A DNA stretch of 64,000 nt. It comes from Notamacropus eugenii (lineage: Eukaryota; Chordata; Mammalia; Diprotodontia; Macropodidae). The stretch is taken from NCBI RefSeq assembly GCF_028372415.1, contig NC_092872.1:519312224-519376223 (forward strand), given 5' to 3'. The notes below the pieces were generated by a model, which made no database searches, was not told where the DNA came from, and saw only the letters and a list, made by a program, of their open reading frames with translations. Position 1 is the first letter of the stretch, and each line of letters starts with the position of its first letter. The position numbers were made by a program, and so were the translations under genes. Positions 23,186 to 38,648 of this stretch are shown here, in pieces.

Positions 23186-23387
23186 AATTTACTTTACAAA
23201 ACATGATTAAATGGAGAGGGGGAGGAGGGTGAAGGAGAGAGTAATCCCCTCCACCCCAGAGGATAGTACAGAGGGGTGGGGTGGAAAGAAGAAAAAAAAC
23301 TACTGTCTCATAGGAATGTTTCATTTAGGTCCTTAAAAGATTGTTTTCCAAAATGCATTATAGTAACTCCCAAGTAAAGCAACATAC

Positions 23388-23582
23388 CCATGTTAGAGCC
23401 AAAACTCTCCTGTGTATCCATCATCCTTGTATTCCCGCTTACCACAGGCTGCTTTGGTAACATGGGAAATGCATTAATATTTCTCACTGGAGGGCTTGAA
23501 CCAACAGGAAGAGGGCTATCCAAGGATACAGCTCGATTAAAAGGAGGACGAGCAGATGGCAGAGACTGTGGGCTTCTCAAAC
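23388..23582 (-). CDS. NCOA3: NCOA3 in-window exon 11
   Basis: The acceptor is gttcctttttag and the donor is GTATGT from 23387. It encodes [40 protein letters not shown], then [20 protein letters not shown] and GSNM. The RAVSLDSP stretch is a conserved phospho-region (SLDSP). Confidence 0.96.
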
Positions 23583-24800
23583 CTAAAAAGGAACCAAAAT
23601 GTATTTTATAAATAACATTGTATCTACCTCAAAATAGAAAGAAATGAATAGACAGCTCCTGTATCTCTGCCAATATACCTCCACCCTGCCCCTCAAATGC
23701 TAAAGTACACAGCAAAGTAAAGTTTTTCCTTTACATAATAAACACCAGAAGGAGACACAATCCATACTGAAAGTAAACTTAGCAGTGCTATCCCAGATGA
23801 AGAATTTCAACAGTGGAACATGGATGAGTGCTGCCCTACGAGGAGAAATTTTATGTAAGTGCCTGTTCCACATGGCTCCTTGTTCTAATCACCAGATTGA
23901 GTCAACTTTCCTCAAGCCCCATGATATTTTTTCCCTCTACATGTAGTTATACTAAGTGGCTCATGAATCAAAATAGAGAGATCCCTTTTTATAACTTAGG
24001 GCTGAAATGTAAAAATATGCACTAAATGTTTTATTTTGCTTTTATTATTCTAAGTACTCATTTTAGTCAAAGAATAAAGTTCTTTAAAATACATACTGTA
24101 TCATTCCTAATAATCATCATTATAGACAAAGGAATTAATGGAAGTAACAAGACTGGGAACTGTGAAACATCCAACACAACAGCAAAAGACAGTAGCACAA
24201 CAAATTAGATTTATACATTTCCAAACTGAAGCTATGAAGACATGAGACATTTCTGACAGTCCTAACTGAAAATGAAAAGAATGGGAACAAAACATAATTT
24301 TTAAAATTTGTTTTATATTTTTAATTATGATTTAACATTATTTTTAACCTACCATTCTAGATTTTATATGTCCAAACAGGTATTATTCTTCAAAGTCATT
24401 TATATTAAGCATTAATTTTAGCATAGTTCAAATGTTTAAATTATCTAAATACTCAACTTATGGGCTAAGAAGACAAGTGAGGGTTATGTTATGTCACATC
24501 TCCTTAAACTTAAACTGCTACAGCCTACCATGATAATCTATTTTTAAAATCATACTTAGCTGTTTGAAAACTGTATTAGAATCAGTAAATTTTTCAGGGT
24601 ACCTTTATTGCAAACTAGGTCATTTACAATTAAAAAGAAAAATCTGACTGAGAGTCAAATTCAAGCTGCAACAGTAGATGCATCAAATTCTAATAACTAG
24701 ACAAGGTTACACTGGATCTGAAATCGATTTCTCCAAATGCACTATCTTAAAATAGCATGTTAAAACTCAAAAGCTTGTGGAACTGAATGTTGCAAAGTAA
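23583..24800. other. NCOA3 intron part, nothing recognisable
   Basis: Very AT-rich, with no named repeat or conserved frame seen. Confidence 0.4.
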
Positions 24801-24814
24801 AAATAGTTTTTTTA

Positions 24815-25595
24815 AAAAATGGCATACATATTCATTCACAGGAATGAGTTGACAAGTCCTGTCACTTCTAACCTCTGTAATACCTCTCATATGCTCCCTC
24901 TTCACTCTTTTGACACTGCCTCTACTCTGGTGCAGACCTCATTACCTTATCCTCAGGCTATTGTCTGCTGGTTGCTCTCCCTGCCAAGAGTTTCTCTCCA
25001 CTATAATTTAAAGCTCCATTCAATTGTCAGATTGATCTTCCTTAAGTGTAGGTCTGACCATCACATACACACACACACACACATACACATACACACACAT
25101 ACACTCAATCAATTTCAGTGCCTCTCCCTGTTACCTACGGGATCAAACAGAAAATCCTCTGTTTGGCTTTTAAAGCCCTTCATAACCTAACCCTATCCAA
25201 TATTTCCAGTTCTCCTATAACTATTTCCCTTCCACATGCAGTCTAGGGACACTGGCTTCCTTACTGGTTATTCCTCAAAAATGACTGAGCATATTCACAG
25301 ACTTCACATATCTGGCAATTTCTCCTTCGTCATTTCTGGCCCCTAACTTACCTGGCTTCTTTAAAATCTCAGCTAAAGGCCCCCCGTATGCAAGAAGCCT
25401 CCATAATCTTAATGCCTTCTCTATGAGATTACTCACAATTTTTCCTGTATTTATCTTGTTTGTACAGTCTTTTTGCATGTCTCCCCTTTAAGTTCCTTGA
25501 GAACAGGGACTAGTTTTTGTGCCTTTCTTTATATCTCCAGTACTTAGCACAGTATTGGGCACATAGTGGGAGCTTTAAAAATGTTAGTTTAATTT
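24815..25595 (+). mobile_element. L2 LINE 3' fragment
   Basis: The L2 3' landmarks follow in order: aaagcccttcataacctaac, then agggacactggcttccttac, aagttccttgagaacaggga and ttagcacagtattgggcac. A (CA)n run interrupts it at about 25065-25106. Antisense to NCOA3. Confidence 0.75.
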
Positions 25596-25789
25596 GGCTT
25601 GACTTGAAAGCTGACTGTAATTTATGATCTTCCAGCTTAACAATCAATCTAGAAATGCTTTGTAGACCCTTAGAAAATGACATTAAAAGGTATGATTTAA
25701 TAAATTGGTGACAGAAACAACTGAAATAGTCAAAAGACATAAGTAAAATTGTCTGCCATTAATTTCTCCAGCAAATCATTGTTATTCAC

Positions 25790-26042
25790 TCATTTTGTTG
25801 TTGTTCAGTGGTTTTCAGTTGTGTCCCATTTTTTATGACCCCAGTTGGGATACACTTTTGGAAAAGATACTGGATTGGTTTCCCATTTCCTTCTCCAGCT
25901 CATTTTACAATTGAGGAAACTGAGGCAAACAGGATTAAGTGACTTGCCCAGGGTCACACAGTTAGTGTCTGAGGTCACATTTGAACTCAGGTCTTCCTGA
26001 CTCTAAGGCCTGTATTCTATCCACTATACCACTTAGCTGCCC
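25790..26042 (-). mobile_element. Marsupial tRNA-derived SINE (Mar-type), nearly complete
   Basis: Read on the minus strand it starts gggcagctaagtggtatagt, has gacctgagttcaaatgtgac and tgtgaccctgggcaagtcac, and ends in the tail around tgggacacaactgaaaacca and a CAA repeat. Same family as at 30151 and 63655. Confidence 0.85.
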
Positions 26043-26234
26043 TACTCACTTACAGACTCTCCAAAATGTAACAATGAAATGCCATCTGTAACATCTTGTT
26101 CTTAGTTGAGGGGGAGAGGTGGGGAGGGTGGTTTAAGTTCAGGAAGAATAAGGTGCTGAGGTTACCACAAGACACATGTATTACATCATTAAGTTTTTAT
26201 CTAATTTTCTAGCAAAACTACTACTAAAGGCTAG

Positions 26235-26400
26235 CAGGACCCAACGGTCAGAGAGTGGGTCTTAGAATTAGAAAGACACTTCCTGGCTACATGGCCCTGG
26301 ACAAGTCATTTTAACTTCTCTGTTTACTCTCCTATCTGCATCAGTAGGGAGAAATATCTAATTTTTTTTTTTAAAACCTACTAATGAATTTTTGTTTCTG
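26235..26400 (+). mobile_element. tRNA-type SINE fragment
   Basis: ggtcttagaattagaaagac, then catggccctggacaagtcat. Diverged and 3'-degraded. Confidence 0.5.
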
Positions 26401-26454
26401 AATTTTATCACACTCCGTGACATAGAAAATAAAATTGACTTTTTTCTTTATCGT

Positions 26455-26640
26455 ATCAAGTCAATTAACAAGCATTTATTAAGTGCCTAATACATACCAG
26501 GCACTGTGCTATGTGCAACTGATACAATTGCAAAGAATAAAATAATCCCTACCTAGAAGGAACTTACAGTCAAATAGGAATTGAACTGTAACTGAATATG
26601 TGTACCCAGAAGGGAAGAATGGTATAAGTGGTTGCACTAG
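26455..26640 (+). repeat. 5' part of the unassigned long repeat
   Basis: acaagcatttattaagtgcc, then accaggcactgtgctatgtg and aacttacagtcaaataggaa are the standard opening of the family seen at 58590 and 29760. Confidence 0.5.
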
Positions 26641-27415
26641 AACAAAAATTACTAATAAGGTACATCTTTAAGCAGCTCCATTCTAACATGAATAAAGTGC
26701 CATTGAATACATATTTTTCATATAAAAAATAATAAAGATAAGTACAAATTAGGGATGAGATGGAAGGAAAACATTTTACAAACTGTTCCCATGGGTGACA
26801 GATGGACCGAAACAGGTATACACATGGTTTAAATGAAATATAATCACATTTAACAATACAATTGGGGGCAAAAAAGAAAAGTTCAACACCTATTAGAATC
26901 TAAAGATAAACGGATTCCAAATCTCTCATGGTGGATATCTGTTTTGCAGTAGTGCGTTTTGCTTTCTGCACTGTCACACAAGAGAAAATCTAGGTTTCAA
27001 CAGAAGTATGGATCAAATGAATTTTAAAAGGTACATAATTGGGGAAAACTGGTAGACAGAAAAATAAAAACGCTGAAATCTTAAACTACAAAACAGAAAC
27101 ATCTGCATATGATGTCTAAAGGGCTGCTTTGTCTTAAAATGCACTCTAACATAAGATCTTCTTGGGCATGGTCTAAGTCGTATTTATTGTTTTACTGCCC
27201 TCTTCATGAAGCAGATACATTACACAAAGGCCTTTTAATAAGTATCTGTTACTGAAGTATGAGTACTTGGAGGTATGAGTTTACCCCATGAACCTACAAA
27301 CCCAAACACCCCAGCACCCCATAAATGTACCATATGTAATCTGTCCATGTATTCCTAGTCACCATTTCATGATTTAAAAGACCAAAGTTTTATTTTTTTA
27401 AAAATTAAAACTTAC
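26641..27415. other. NCOA3 intron part, nothing recognisable
   Basis: Unique-looking AT-rich DNA up to the in-window exon 10 donor. Confidence 0.4.
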
Positions 27416-27551
27416 CTAGAGGGGTATTTCCTTGAAACATCTGTTGCTTACTTGCCAGGTTGTTACCATTTGTGGACATGGCATTGTTATAGAAGTCAGA
27501 ACTTGTCAGGTCACCAAGAATAGCATCTAAATTATCCAAGTCTCCACTCAC
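27416..27551 (-). CDS. NCOA3: NCOA3 in-window exon 10
   Basis: The acceptor is cgatttttag before GTGAGTGGAGAC and the donor is GTAAGT. It encodes [20 protein letters not shown], then [20 protein letters not shown] and GNTPL. The acidic [11 protein letters not shown] helix is a conserved segment between the receptor-binding and CBP-binding regions of NCOA3. It enters in phase 0. Confidence 0.96.
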
Positions 27552-27778
27552 CTAAAAATCGATTTTTACAAACAGGTTGAATATATGTCTGTATATTTGC
27601 ACCCATACAACAGGTGTATGCGTAGTAAGGAAAAAACTGAACGATGAAGAATAAAATGGAACAAATGTCTGAAAATAATGGTAAGGGGGATTGTGTGAGG
27701 CTTATAGGAAGTAACGTAAGTGATGATGAATATTTCTGAAAATACCTTTATCTAAATGAGGGTTGTTCTTCACAAATA

Positions 27779-27779
27779 T

Positions 27780-27839
<60 letters not shown>

Positions 27840-27872
27840 CAGATAGATAGATAGACAGACAGATAGATATGT
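27779..27872. repeat. (AGAT)n microsatellite with AGAC variants
   Basis: Roughly 20 tetranucleotide units, interrupted by AGAC near 27837 and 27853-27861. A likely highly polymorphic marker. Confidence 0.97.
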
Positions 27873-27892
27873 AAACTATATATACTTATAGT

Positions 27893-27894
<2 letters not shown>

Positions 27895-27930
<36 letters not shown>
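27895..27930. repeat. (AC)n microsatellite
   Basis: About 17 AC units, 25 bp after the AGAT tract, making a compound locus. Confidence 0.95.
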
Positions 27931-27932
<2 letters not shown>

Positions 27933-28500
27933 GTAAACTCAAGCTTAGTACTTATATTATGGTAAATGTTCAGAAGCTACTATTTTTCTTTCCTACAAGG
28001 GGTTATCTAATTTAATGTCCAATGAAAACCAAAAGAAAATCTTTCCCTTCAAAATGAGATCAATTTACCCTGCTGTGACAATCACAGAACCAAAAATATG
28101 CTCACATCTGAAATGTATTTATTTGGCCCTGGTGTTAGCACTTATATTTGACAACAGAGAGACTCTCACAGCAATGCTGTGACGATCATCACCACCAGAT
28201 AAAGCATAAGCACATACTATCAAGTTTGCCATAAATAATCACCCAAAACTGTTATACACACATAGCAATATGTATATAATTTAGCTTCTAAATGGCAATT
28301 TATACTTTTGATTTTTGTGTTTCTCTAACCCCCTGTACCATGCCTTCAGTTACCTAGAATTTTCATTTGGAAAATAAGCATGTAGATGAGAATTTCCATT
28401 TCTACCTTCAAACCATGCATATCAACAAACTTAGCTAGTTAGGTGAGCATTTACATAATTGTAACAATCACTAAATTCTAAATTTCATCATTAAGTTACA
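27931..28500. other. NCOA3 intron part, nothing recognisable
   Basis: AT-rich with no named repeat. Confidence 0.4.
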
Positions 28501-28745
28501 GTTGCAAAGTCATGAAATAAAAAAGTACTGAACTTGAAGTCAAGAAGATCCAGGTTCAAATACACTACTGTGTGAGTAGGACACAACAACCTTTTGGAGC
28601 CTCAGTTTCCTCATCTATAAAATGGGGATAATGATATTATCTACATCATAGAGCCTCTGTTTGGCACAGATGTGATTATCCTTCTAAAGCTTTTTACAAA
28701 TTGTAGTGCTTATATATAAATGTTTATTATTATTACTACTACTAT
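28500..28745 (+). mobile_element. MIR-type SINE
   Basis: actgaacttgaagtcaagaa, gatccaggttcaaatacact, then cctcagtttcctcatctata and aaatggggataatga. Ends just upstream of the receptor-box exon donor. Confidence 0.65.
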
Positions 28746-28858
28746 TGTTGTTTTTGTGGCTGTCATTAATTCGATTTCCCAGTTTTCTACCATGCTTACT
28801 ATAGGATAGAAATAACAGAAAACAAATGAATGAAGTTCTTAAACTACCAATATGTTAC

Positions 28859-29724
28859 CTCTTCATTTTGTTCAGTCTTAACTTTAATCTCTTTTTCTTG
28901 ATTTGAAGGAGGAATAGAAGAGGTGCTGCACTGTCCCATTTTATTATCTACACCTTCCACTTTAGGTTTTATGTCTTTAGAAAGTGAATCATTAGGATCA
29001 TCCCTATCAAGCAGATATCGAAGAAGTGCATTGTTTTCCTTCTTCTTAGGACTTAGCTGCTCCTGCTTAATAATGCCTTCACTAGAAGCTGCACTGCTCG
29101 TGTCTTTTCCAGTAGCTTCGGCTGTAATCTTGGCTACTTCAGCAGGAGAATTCCCATTCTGCAGCAATTTGTGCAAAATTCTGTGCTTCTCTTGCAGCAG
29201 GGAGCCATGCATGTTTGATGTGGAAGTAACTCCTCCCGACGTAGAAGAGGAAACTCCAGAAGGGCTAGTGACACTGGCAGCAGAATCTTTACACCCTGGA
29301 TCTAGTGGAGAATTTGTCAGAGTGGAATGTCCCCGGTCATCTGAAGAGCATGTCAGTAACTGAAGTAGTTTTTTGTGGCCTTTGTTTTCGGGTGGTCCTC
29401 TCTGATTCTCTGGCCCTTCGACACCAGTTTCTTTACTGTCTTTATCACTGGGGTGGTCCCTGCTATTGGCCTGGCATATGGAACTTTCCACCTGACTCTG
29501 TTCACAATACAAGCCAGCAGGACTCTTGGAATCCTGGCTGCCTATTTTACTTTGTTGGTTCATGTTCATATTTGGAGAATTATCCAACTTGGGGCCTGGT
29601 GAAGAAAGTGTAGACAAAAGAGAAGTCCCCACACCTTCACTGATGGCTTGAAGAGCGCTGAGAGAGCTGCTGGAGAAACTGTTGCTGCCAGTGTTGCTAG
29701 CAGATCCCATTGGAGAATGCATAC
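28859..29724 (-). CDS. NCOA3: NCOA3 in-window exon 9: nuclear-receptor interaction domain (three LXXLL boxes)
   Basis: This is the largest exon (866 nt), with acceptor ccttatacag and donor GTAACA from 28858. It begins [20 protein letters not shown]. All three receptor boxes are here: LLQLL at 29368-29354, LHKLL at 29176-29162 and LRYLL within LLRYLL at 29026-29009. Between and after them are two sumoylation-type motifs, IKQE (before QLSPKKKE) and VKTE near the exon end. LXXLL helices dock in the coactivator groove of ligand-bound nuclear receptors (family knowledge). The frame on the opposite strand over 28923-29363 is a shadow. There is no internal stop, and the surface is Ser/Thr-rich. Confidence 0.98.
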
Positions 29725-29756
29725 CTGTATAAGGAAGGAAGCCAAAAGAATCAGGT

Positions 29757-30660
29757 GAGCAATCAATCAATAGATAAACATTTCTTAAATATTCACTATA
29801 TATTAGGGGTATAAAGAGCTAAGTGCTGGGAATACAAAAACTAAAATCAAGCAGTTCTTGATCTCAAGAAGCCTACCTTCTATGGAGGGAGACAGCATAC
29901 ACATATATAATCGTAGACAAAATAAACATGAGGGAATTGGAGGAGGGGACAGCAGGAGCAGGAAGGGTTCCATGTAGAAAGTGCTTGTAAAAGTGAAGAA
30001 CAAGTAAATTCCTGGCCTGGGAGAAGCCAGGTGTGAGCACTCAGGAGATGGAAATGCAGCATTATGTGCATGGAATTGCAACAAGGCCAGTGTGGCTGGG
30101 TCATAGAGTGGGGAAGAGAGAATAATAGGTAAAAAGGCTAACAAGATGTCATCATGGCTATTTGTTGATTTTGTTCAGTCATTTTCAGTTGTGACCAATT
30201 CTTAGCAAAGATATTGGAGTGGTTTGTAATTTTCTTCTCCAGTTCATTTTACAGATGAGGAAAGTGAGGCAAACAGGGTAAAGGGGTAAAAGCTTTAGTC
30301 TGAGATCAAGGGCTTTAGATACCAACAGAGGAGTTTGTGTTTTATCTTTATAGGCAAAAATGGAAAGCGGGAAAAAAAAGAAGCCATTGGAGTTTACTAA
30401 GGGAGCAAAAAGGTAATTCTGCATTTTAGGAAAAGTGAATTGGCAATTATATGAAGGATGAATTGGAGAGAGGGGAAGGCTTATAAGAGGCTACTGAAAT
30501 AGTGCATGCAAGAGATGTGAGGGCCTAAACTAGGTAGATGTGAGTACAGATAAAGGGCCAGATGCAAAAGATGTTGTAGAGATAGAAATAACAACATATG
30601 GCAACTGAATGAATATAGGAGATCCAATGGGAGGAAGCATCTTTTTAGGACTTTAATTCC
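29757..30660 (+). repeat. Unassigned long repeat copy split by a SINE
   Basis: First part 29760-30150 (gctaagtgctgggaatacaa) and second part 30281-30660 (gagggcctaaactaggtaga, gcaaaagatgttgtagagat) follow the same order as the copy at 58571-59330. The interruption at 30151-30280 is a reverse SINE tail. Confidence 0.5.
30151..30280 (-). mobile_element. Marsupial SINE 3' tail, nested
   Basis: Reverse complement of the tail seen at 25795-25925 (tcagttgtgaccaattctta, ttctccagttcattttacag). Inserted in the long repeat. Confidence 0.65.
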
Positions 30661-31137
30661 TCAAAAATAATGGAGCATGAAATAAAATGAACCACATGAC
30701 AAATCACACACAGAAATATGACCTTTAAAAAAAAGTCTCCAAAAGACAATAAAAAAAGTTAAGACAATATTGGGTATGAAGGAAACCTTCTAAGGCTATG
30801 CCAAAGAAGTGAAGAACCTGGCCAGATCTAATGCCCTGGGACATCTTCTGTAGATGGGTTCAGCAACAAAACTACATGCTTTCTGTCTAAAACTGATACC
30901 AGATTGTGCTTTGCCTAGGTTAAGGAGTCATTCTCTGAAAAGTGGTTCCTATGTTTAGCTATAAATTTCCAATTAGCTTACATTTGTAAGCTAAAGCCAC
31001 ATATATTTGTAGGCCATAGACTAAGAAGTGAAGAAGTTATTATCTACATCAGTAGCAAGACTGCCAACATGGATAAAACATTAACAGGAAGAACACTTAA
31101 AAATGGACAAAAAAAAAAAATAGGTCAAGTAAAATAC
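30661..31137. other. NCOA3 intron part, nothing recognisable
   Basis: No repeat named. Includes an A12 run at about 31109-31120 near the in-window exon 8 donor. Confidence 0.4.
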
Positions 31138-31523
31138 CTGGAACAGGAGAAAACTGATGTGAAGGCATCTTTGGACTACCTCTGTTACGAGGAGAAATCA
31201 TTATGTTCTGCTGATTGGAGCCAAGGCCAGGGCTACCATGTGGGGGGCTATTCATATTTAGCCCGTAATTGTTGTTCTGATAGGGAGAGGACTGCATTCC
31301 TGATCCAAGGTTTATAGAGCTCATGTTATTAGGGCCTCCATATCTAATGCCACTCATCTGTCCTACTGCATTGGGATCTCCCAAAGAGTAGGGCCTGTTC
31401 TGCATTGGCAGGCTTTGATTTGGCGACATATTCATTCCTCCAACAGAACTGGCACATCCAACTGTAGGAGCTCGTATGTTTTGTCCCACTGGGTTGGGAT
31501 TTGGTCTATATCCATTCTGTTCT
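31138..31523 (-). CDS. NCOA3: NCOA3 in-window exon 8: Ser/Pro/Asn-rich
   Basis: The acceptor is gtgattttcag and the donor is GTATTT from 31137. It encodes [20 protein letters not shown] through [20 protein letters not shown] and [20 protein letters not shown]. This is the low-complexity linker after PAS-B, rich in Asn, Gly, Ser, Pro and Met, with several SP motifs that are phosphorylation-prone in the human protein. Confidence 0.96.
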
Positions 31524-32665
<1,142 letters not shown>

Positions 32666-32871
32666 CTAGCAAAGATTAGAAAGAAAATATATTTAAAAAT
32701 GCAATTCTTCCAAGACTATGTAGCATTAAAGCTCTATGTAAAAATTATAAGCAGACTAAAATAAAAATTCTTAAGATACATTCTTACAAGATACAGCAAT
32801 TAGTGTACACACACCAAAACAAAAAAGCAAAAAGGGAAGATTCTAAATCAAACAATTCAAATTTTTTTTCA

Positions 32872-36040
<3,169 letters not shown>

Positions 36041-36044
36041 ATAT

Positions 36045-36525
36045 TATTATTACTTCAATTGTTCTCCTGCTTTAATTCTTCACTCTGTATCAGTTCACAC
36101 ATCTTTCCAATTTTCTCTAAACACACCCATATCATCATTTCTTGTATCATATCACAGTAGTACTCCATTACATCCATAAACTATAACAGATTCAGCTATT
36201 TGCCAGTTATTGGGCACCAAAGCCATTTCTTGTTTTTTTGCCAGCTGCTATAAGTATTTTTGAACAGAATAGTCATGGGAGCAGGGTGAACATAAAGGTC
36301 ATTTACTCTTTATCCCTTTGACTTATACCAATTTAACAGAGGTATTCACAGTTGTGTATTCACAGCTGAGTAACTTTTGGGACAGAGTTTCAAATTGGAG
36401 AGAATGGAGAGAACAATTCACAGTTTCATGAACAGGATATTATGTACATGTTTCATCACAACCCCAACCAACATCCATCATTTTCCTTTTGTCCAGTGTG
36501 CTGGTCTAATCGGTGTGAAGGAGAA
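36045..36525 (-). mobile_element. L1 ORF2 3' region, antisense orientation
   Basis: On the plus strand the complement of typical L1 landmarks appears: tagtactccattacatccat, attcagctatttgccagtta and gctggtctaatcggtgtgaa. Diverged. Confidence 0.65.
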
Positions 36526-36526
36526 T

Positions 36527-37164
36527 TCATCTTGCATTTAAGGCTCTTCATAACTCGCGATATCTTTTCATCCTACTTACACAATGCATCCTGCCATGTA
36601 CTCAGTGTTCAAGTATTCCTCATACAGGGGCAGCTAGGTGGTGCAGTGGATAGAACAGCAGTGCAGGAGTCAGGAGGATCTGAGTTCAAATCTCACCTCA
36701 GACATTTGACACTCCCTAGTTGTGTGACCTTGGGCAAGTCACTTAACCCCAACTGCCTCATCCTGGGTCATCTCCAGTTATCCTGAAATCTGGACACTGC
36801 ATTCAGATGGCTCTGGAGGAGAAGTGAGGCTGGTGACCTGCAAAGCCCTGCCTCATTCAAAACAAAGTCAAGTGCAAGTCATGTCATTATTTCTCTGATG
36901 GCATGGTCTTCTTTGGCAATGAAGGACAAACACACACACACACATTTCCTCATACACAACACCACTTCTGATCTCCACACCTGTACATGGTGGGACCCTA
37001 TGCCTAGAATGCTATCTTCCTCACCTCCTCCTAGCTTCCTTCTAGACTCAGATTTAATGTCACTCTTTGCATAAGGCTATTCTTGCTCCCTCAACTGCTA
37101 ATATCTTCCCTTGTAAGATTACTTTCCATCTACTTTCTATCTTTTATTTAACTATTTCTATATA
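36527..37164 (+). mobile_element. L2 LINE fragment, interrupted by a SINE
   Basis: Two pieces, 36527-36626 (aaggctcttcataactcgcg) and 36946-37164 (ctagaatgctatcttcctca), read in L2 order when the SINE is removed. Confidence 0.6.
36627..36945 (+). mobile_element. Full-length tRNA-derived marsupial SINE with target duplication
   Basis: Starts ggggcagctaggtggtgcag, has ctgagttcaaatctcacctc and tgaccttgggcaagtcactt, continues with agatggctctggaggagaag, and ends gaaggacaaacacacacaca. An 11-bp direct repeat, ttcctcataca, flanks it (36616-36626 and 36946-36956). Confidence 0.88.
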
Positions 37165-37547
37165 GAAGAAATATACCTTCAACTAAACCATACAAAATAT
37201 TTGCATGGATTCAATTACAAAGTATTCCTGAAAGAAATAAACAACAATTTAAATATGTGGAGGGATATTCAAAGCTCATAGCTGAGCCATGCCAATTTAA
37301 TAAAAGTAAAAATGACTATACTGCCAAAGTTAATTTATAGTTTTAATGCTTTACCAATTAAAGCATTAAAAGAAAACATTATAGAACTCAATGGAATAAT
37401 AAAATTCAACTGGAAAAGAAAAGCATCTAGAATACCAAGGAAAATAATGAAAAGAGATTGGTAATAACACTTATAGACCTCAAACTATACTATGAAGCAA
37501 GTCAGTAAAACCATGTGGCTATGGTATCAGTTAAGTTAGAAAGATTG
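37165..37547 (+). mobile_element. Outer (oldest) L1, left part of ORF2
   Basis: Degraded L1 ORF2 around the segment after reverse transcriptase (tgactatactgccaaagtta, tcaactggaaaagaaaagca). Its frame resumes after the inserted L1 at 47321. Confidence 0.75.
37533..37547. repeat. Left target-site duplication of the full-length L1
   Basis: aagttagaaagattg, repeated exactly at 47306-47320. Confidence 0.93.
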
Positions 37548-38648
37548 GGGTGGAGTCAAGATGGCAGAATGAGAGCAACTACTCACCTAAGCTCTAAGAC
37601 AAACTCCTTCAGATACCTCTATAGAGAATCTGAACAAATTTTAGAGTGGCAAAACCAACAGAGACAGAGTGTGGCAGATTTCCAACCCAGGGCACACTGG
37701 AAAATCAACAGGAAGGATCTATTGCACGGGGCTGGAGGAGCACACAGCGCACAGGCTGTACCAGCACAGACCCTGCCGTAGCAAAGCCAAGCAGGAAGCC
37801 CCAGGCAGTTTGAAGCAGCAGCAGCATTGTGGAATCTCAAACATATCAGCCCAGGATAGGAGTCCAGTGGAACCGAGTGAGAGACAACCTCAGAACCCCA
37901 GGTAACTGCAGCAACCACTATTAACACTATCAGCCCACAGATTAAATGTCTGTAAGTCTATCTCCTCGAACTTCTGGGAGCCAAGATGGCAGAGTGATCA
38001 GTAAATGCTCTACCCTTCCCCTTGTTGACTTGAAAAACCCAGAGAGTATTTCCCCAGGAAAAATCCTGGAACAGTGGGATCAACCGAAAGGGTAAACATT
38101 CTCTTAGCCCGTAAGGTTAGGAAAATCACAAAGGAGGTTCCGCTTGCTGTGGTTGAAGGGGACCAGTGCAGGACTAGAGCCTATCCCAGACAGCCCCACC
38201 TCAGTGAACCAGGAGATCCTGAGGCCCCAGGGGTGGGGTGGGTGGGGGTGGTTGGAGCCCATAATCACCAACACCAGGACTCCAGGCATGCCTCAGCACA
38301 GCCAGGGGAATTGGGAAATCACTAGCACAAACAGGGTTCACCAACCACTGAGCCTATCTGTGCTTAGGAAAGAAGACCTCCTGTAGCCAAAACACCCCTC
38401 CCCCACACTTAACACAGCTAGCTCCAGGGCAACTCTGGGGAAATTCAGAAACACTTCACCTGGCCTCTGCTTTGGCACACTAGCTAGCTGAGCATCAGGT
38501 AAGCTGCAGCATTCTAGTTTCTACCTGAAAGAACCAGGAGGTCACAATACACAATGTCTCAAGTTCTAAGCGCAAAAATGGTAGGACAGAGCCCCCTGTA
38601 CTCCAGAAGCAGAGATCCACTTTAAAAGCCAGGAAAAGGGAGATCATC
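37548..38648 (+). promoter_or_regulatory. L1 5' UTR with two leader modules
   Basis: A leader with CAAGATGGC occurs at 37557-37565 and again at 37982-37990. The core matches the YY1-type motif placed near the start of human L1. The two modules are related at the leader but differ downstream. Confidence 0.6.

Noticed and set aside
24819..25190. 123-residue open frame on the plus strand
   Set aside because: Inside an L2 fragment with a CA microsatellite. It is not a gene.
27779..27930. CRISPR-like array from regular short repeats
   Set aside because: These are tetranucleotide and dinucleotide microsatellites without spacers, in a vertebrate genome.
28923..29363. 146-residue open frame on the plus strand over the receptor-box exon
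   Set aside because: An antisense shadow of a conserved coding exon. No similarity or splice context of its own.
28859..29724. Assigning the gene to NCOA2 (TIF2/GRIP1)
   Set aside because: The p160 paralogues share the receptor boxes, but [20 protein letters not shown], the AD1 wording and the KYC end match NCOA3. SULF2 as the convergent neighbour also fits the NCOA3 locus.
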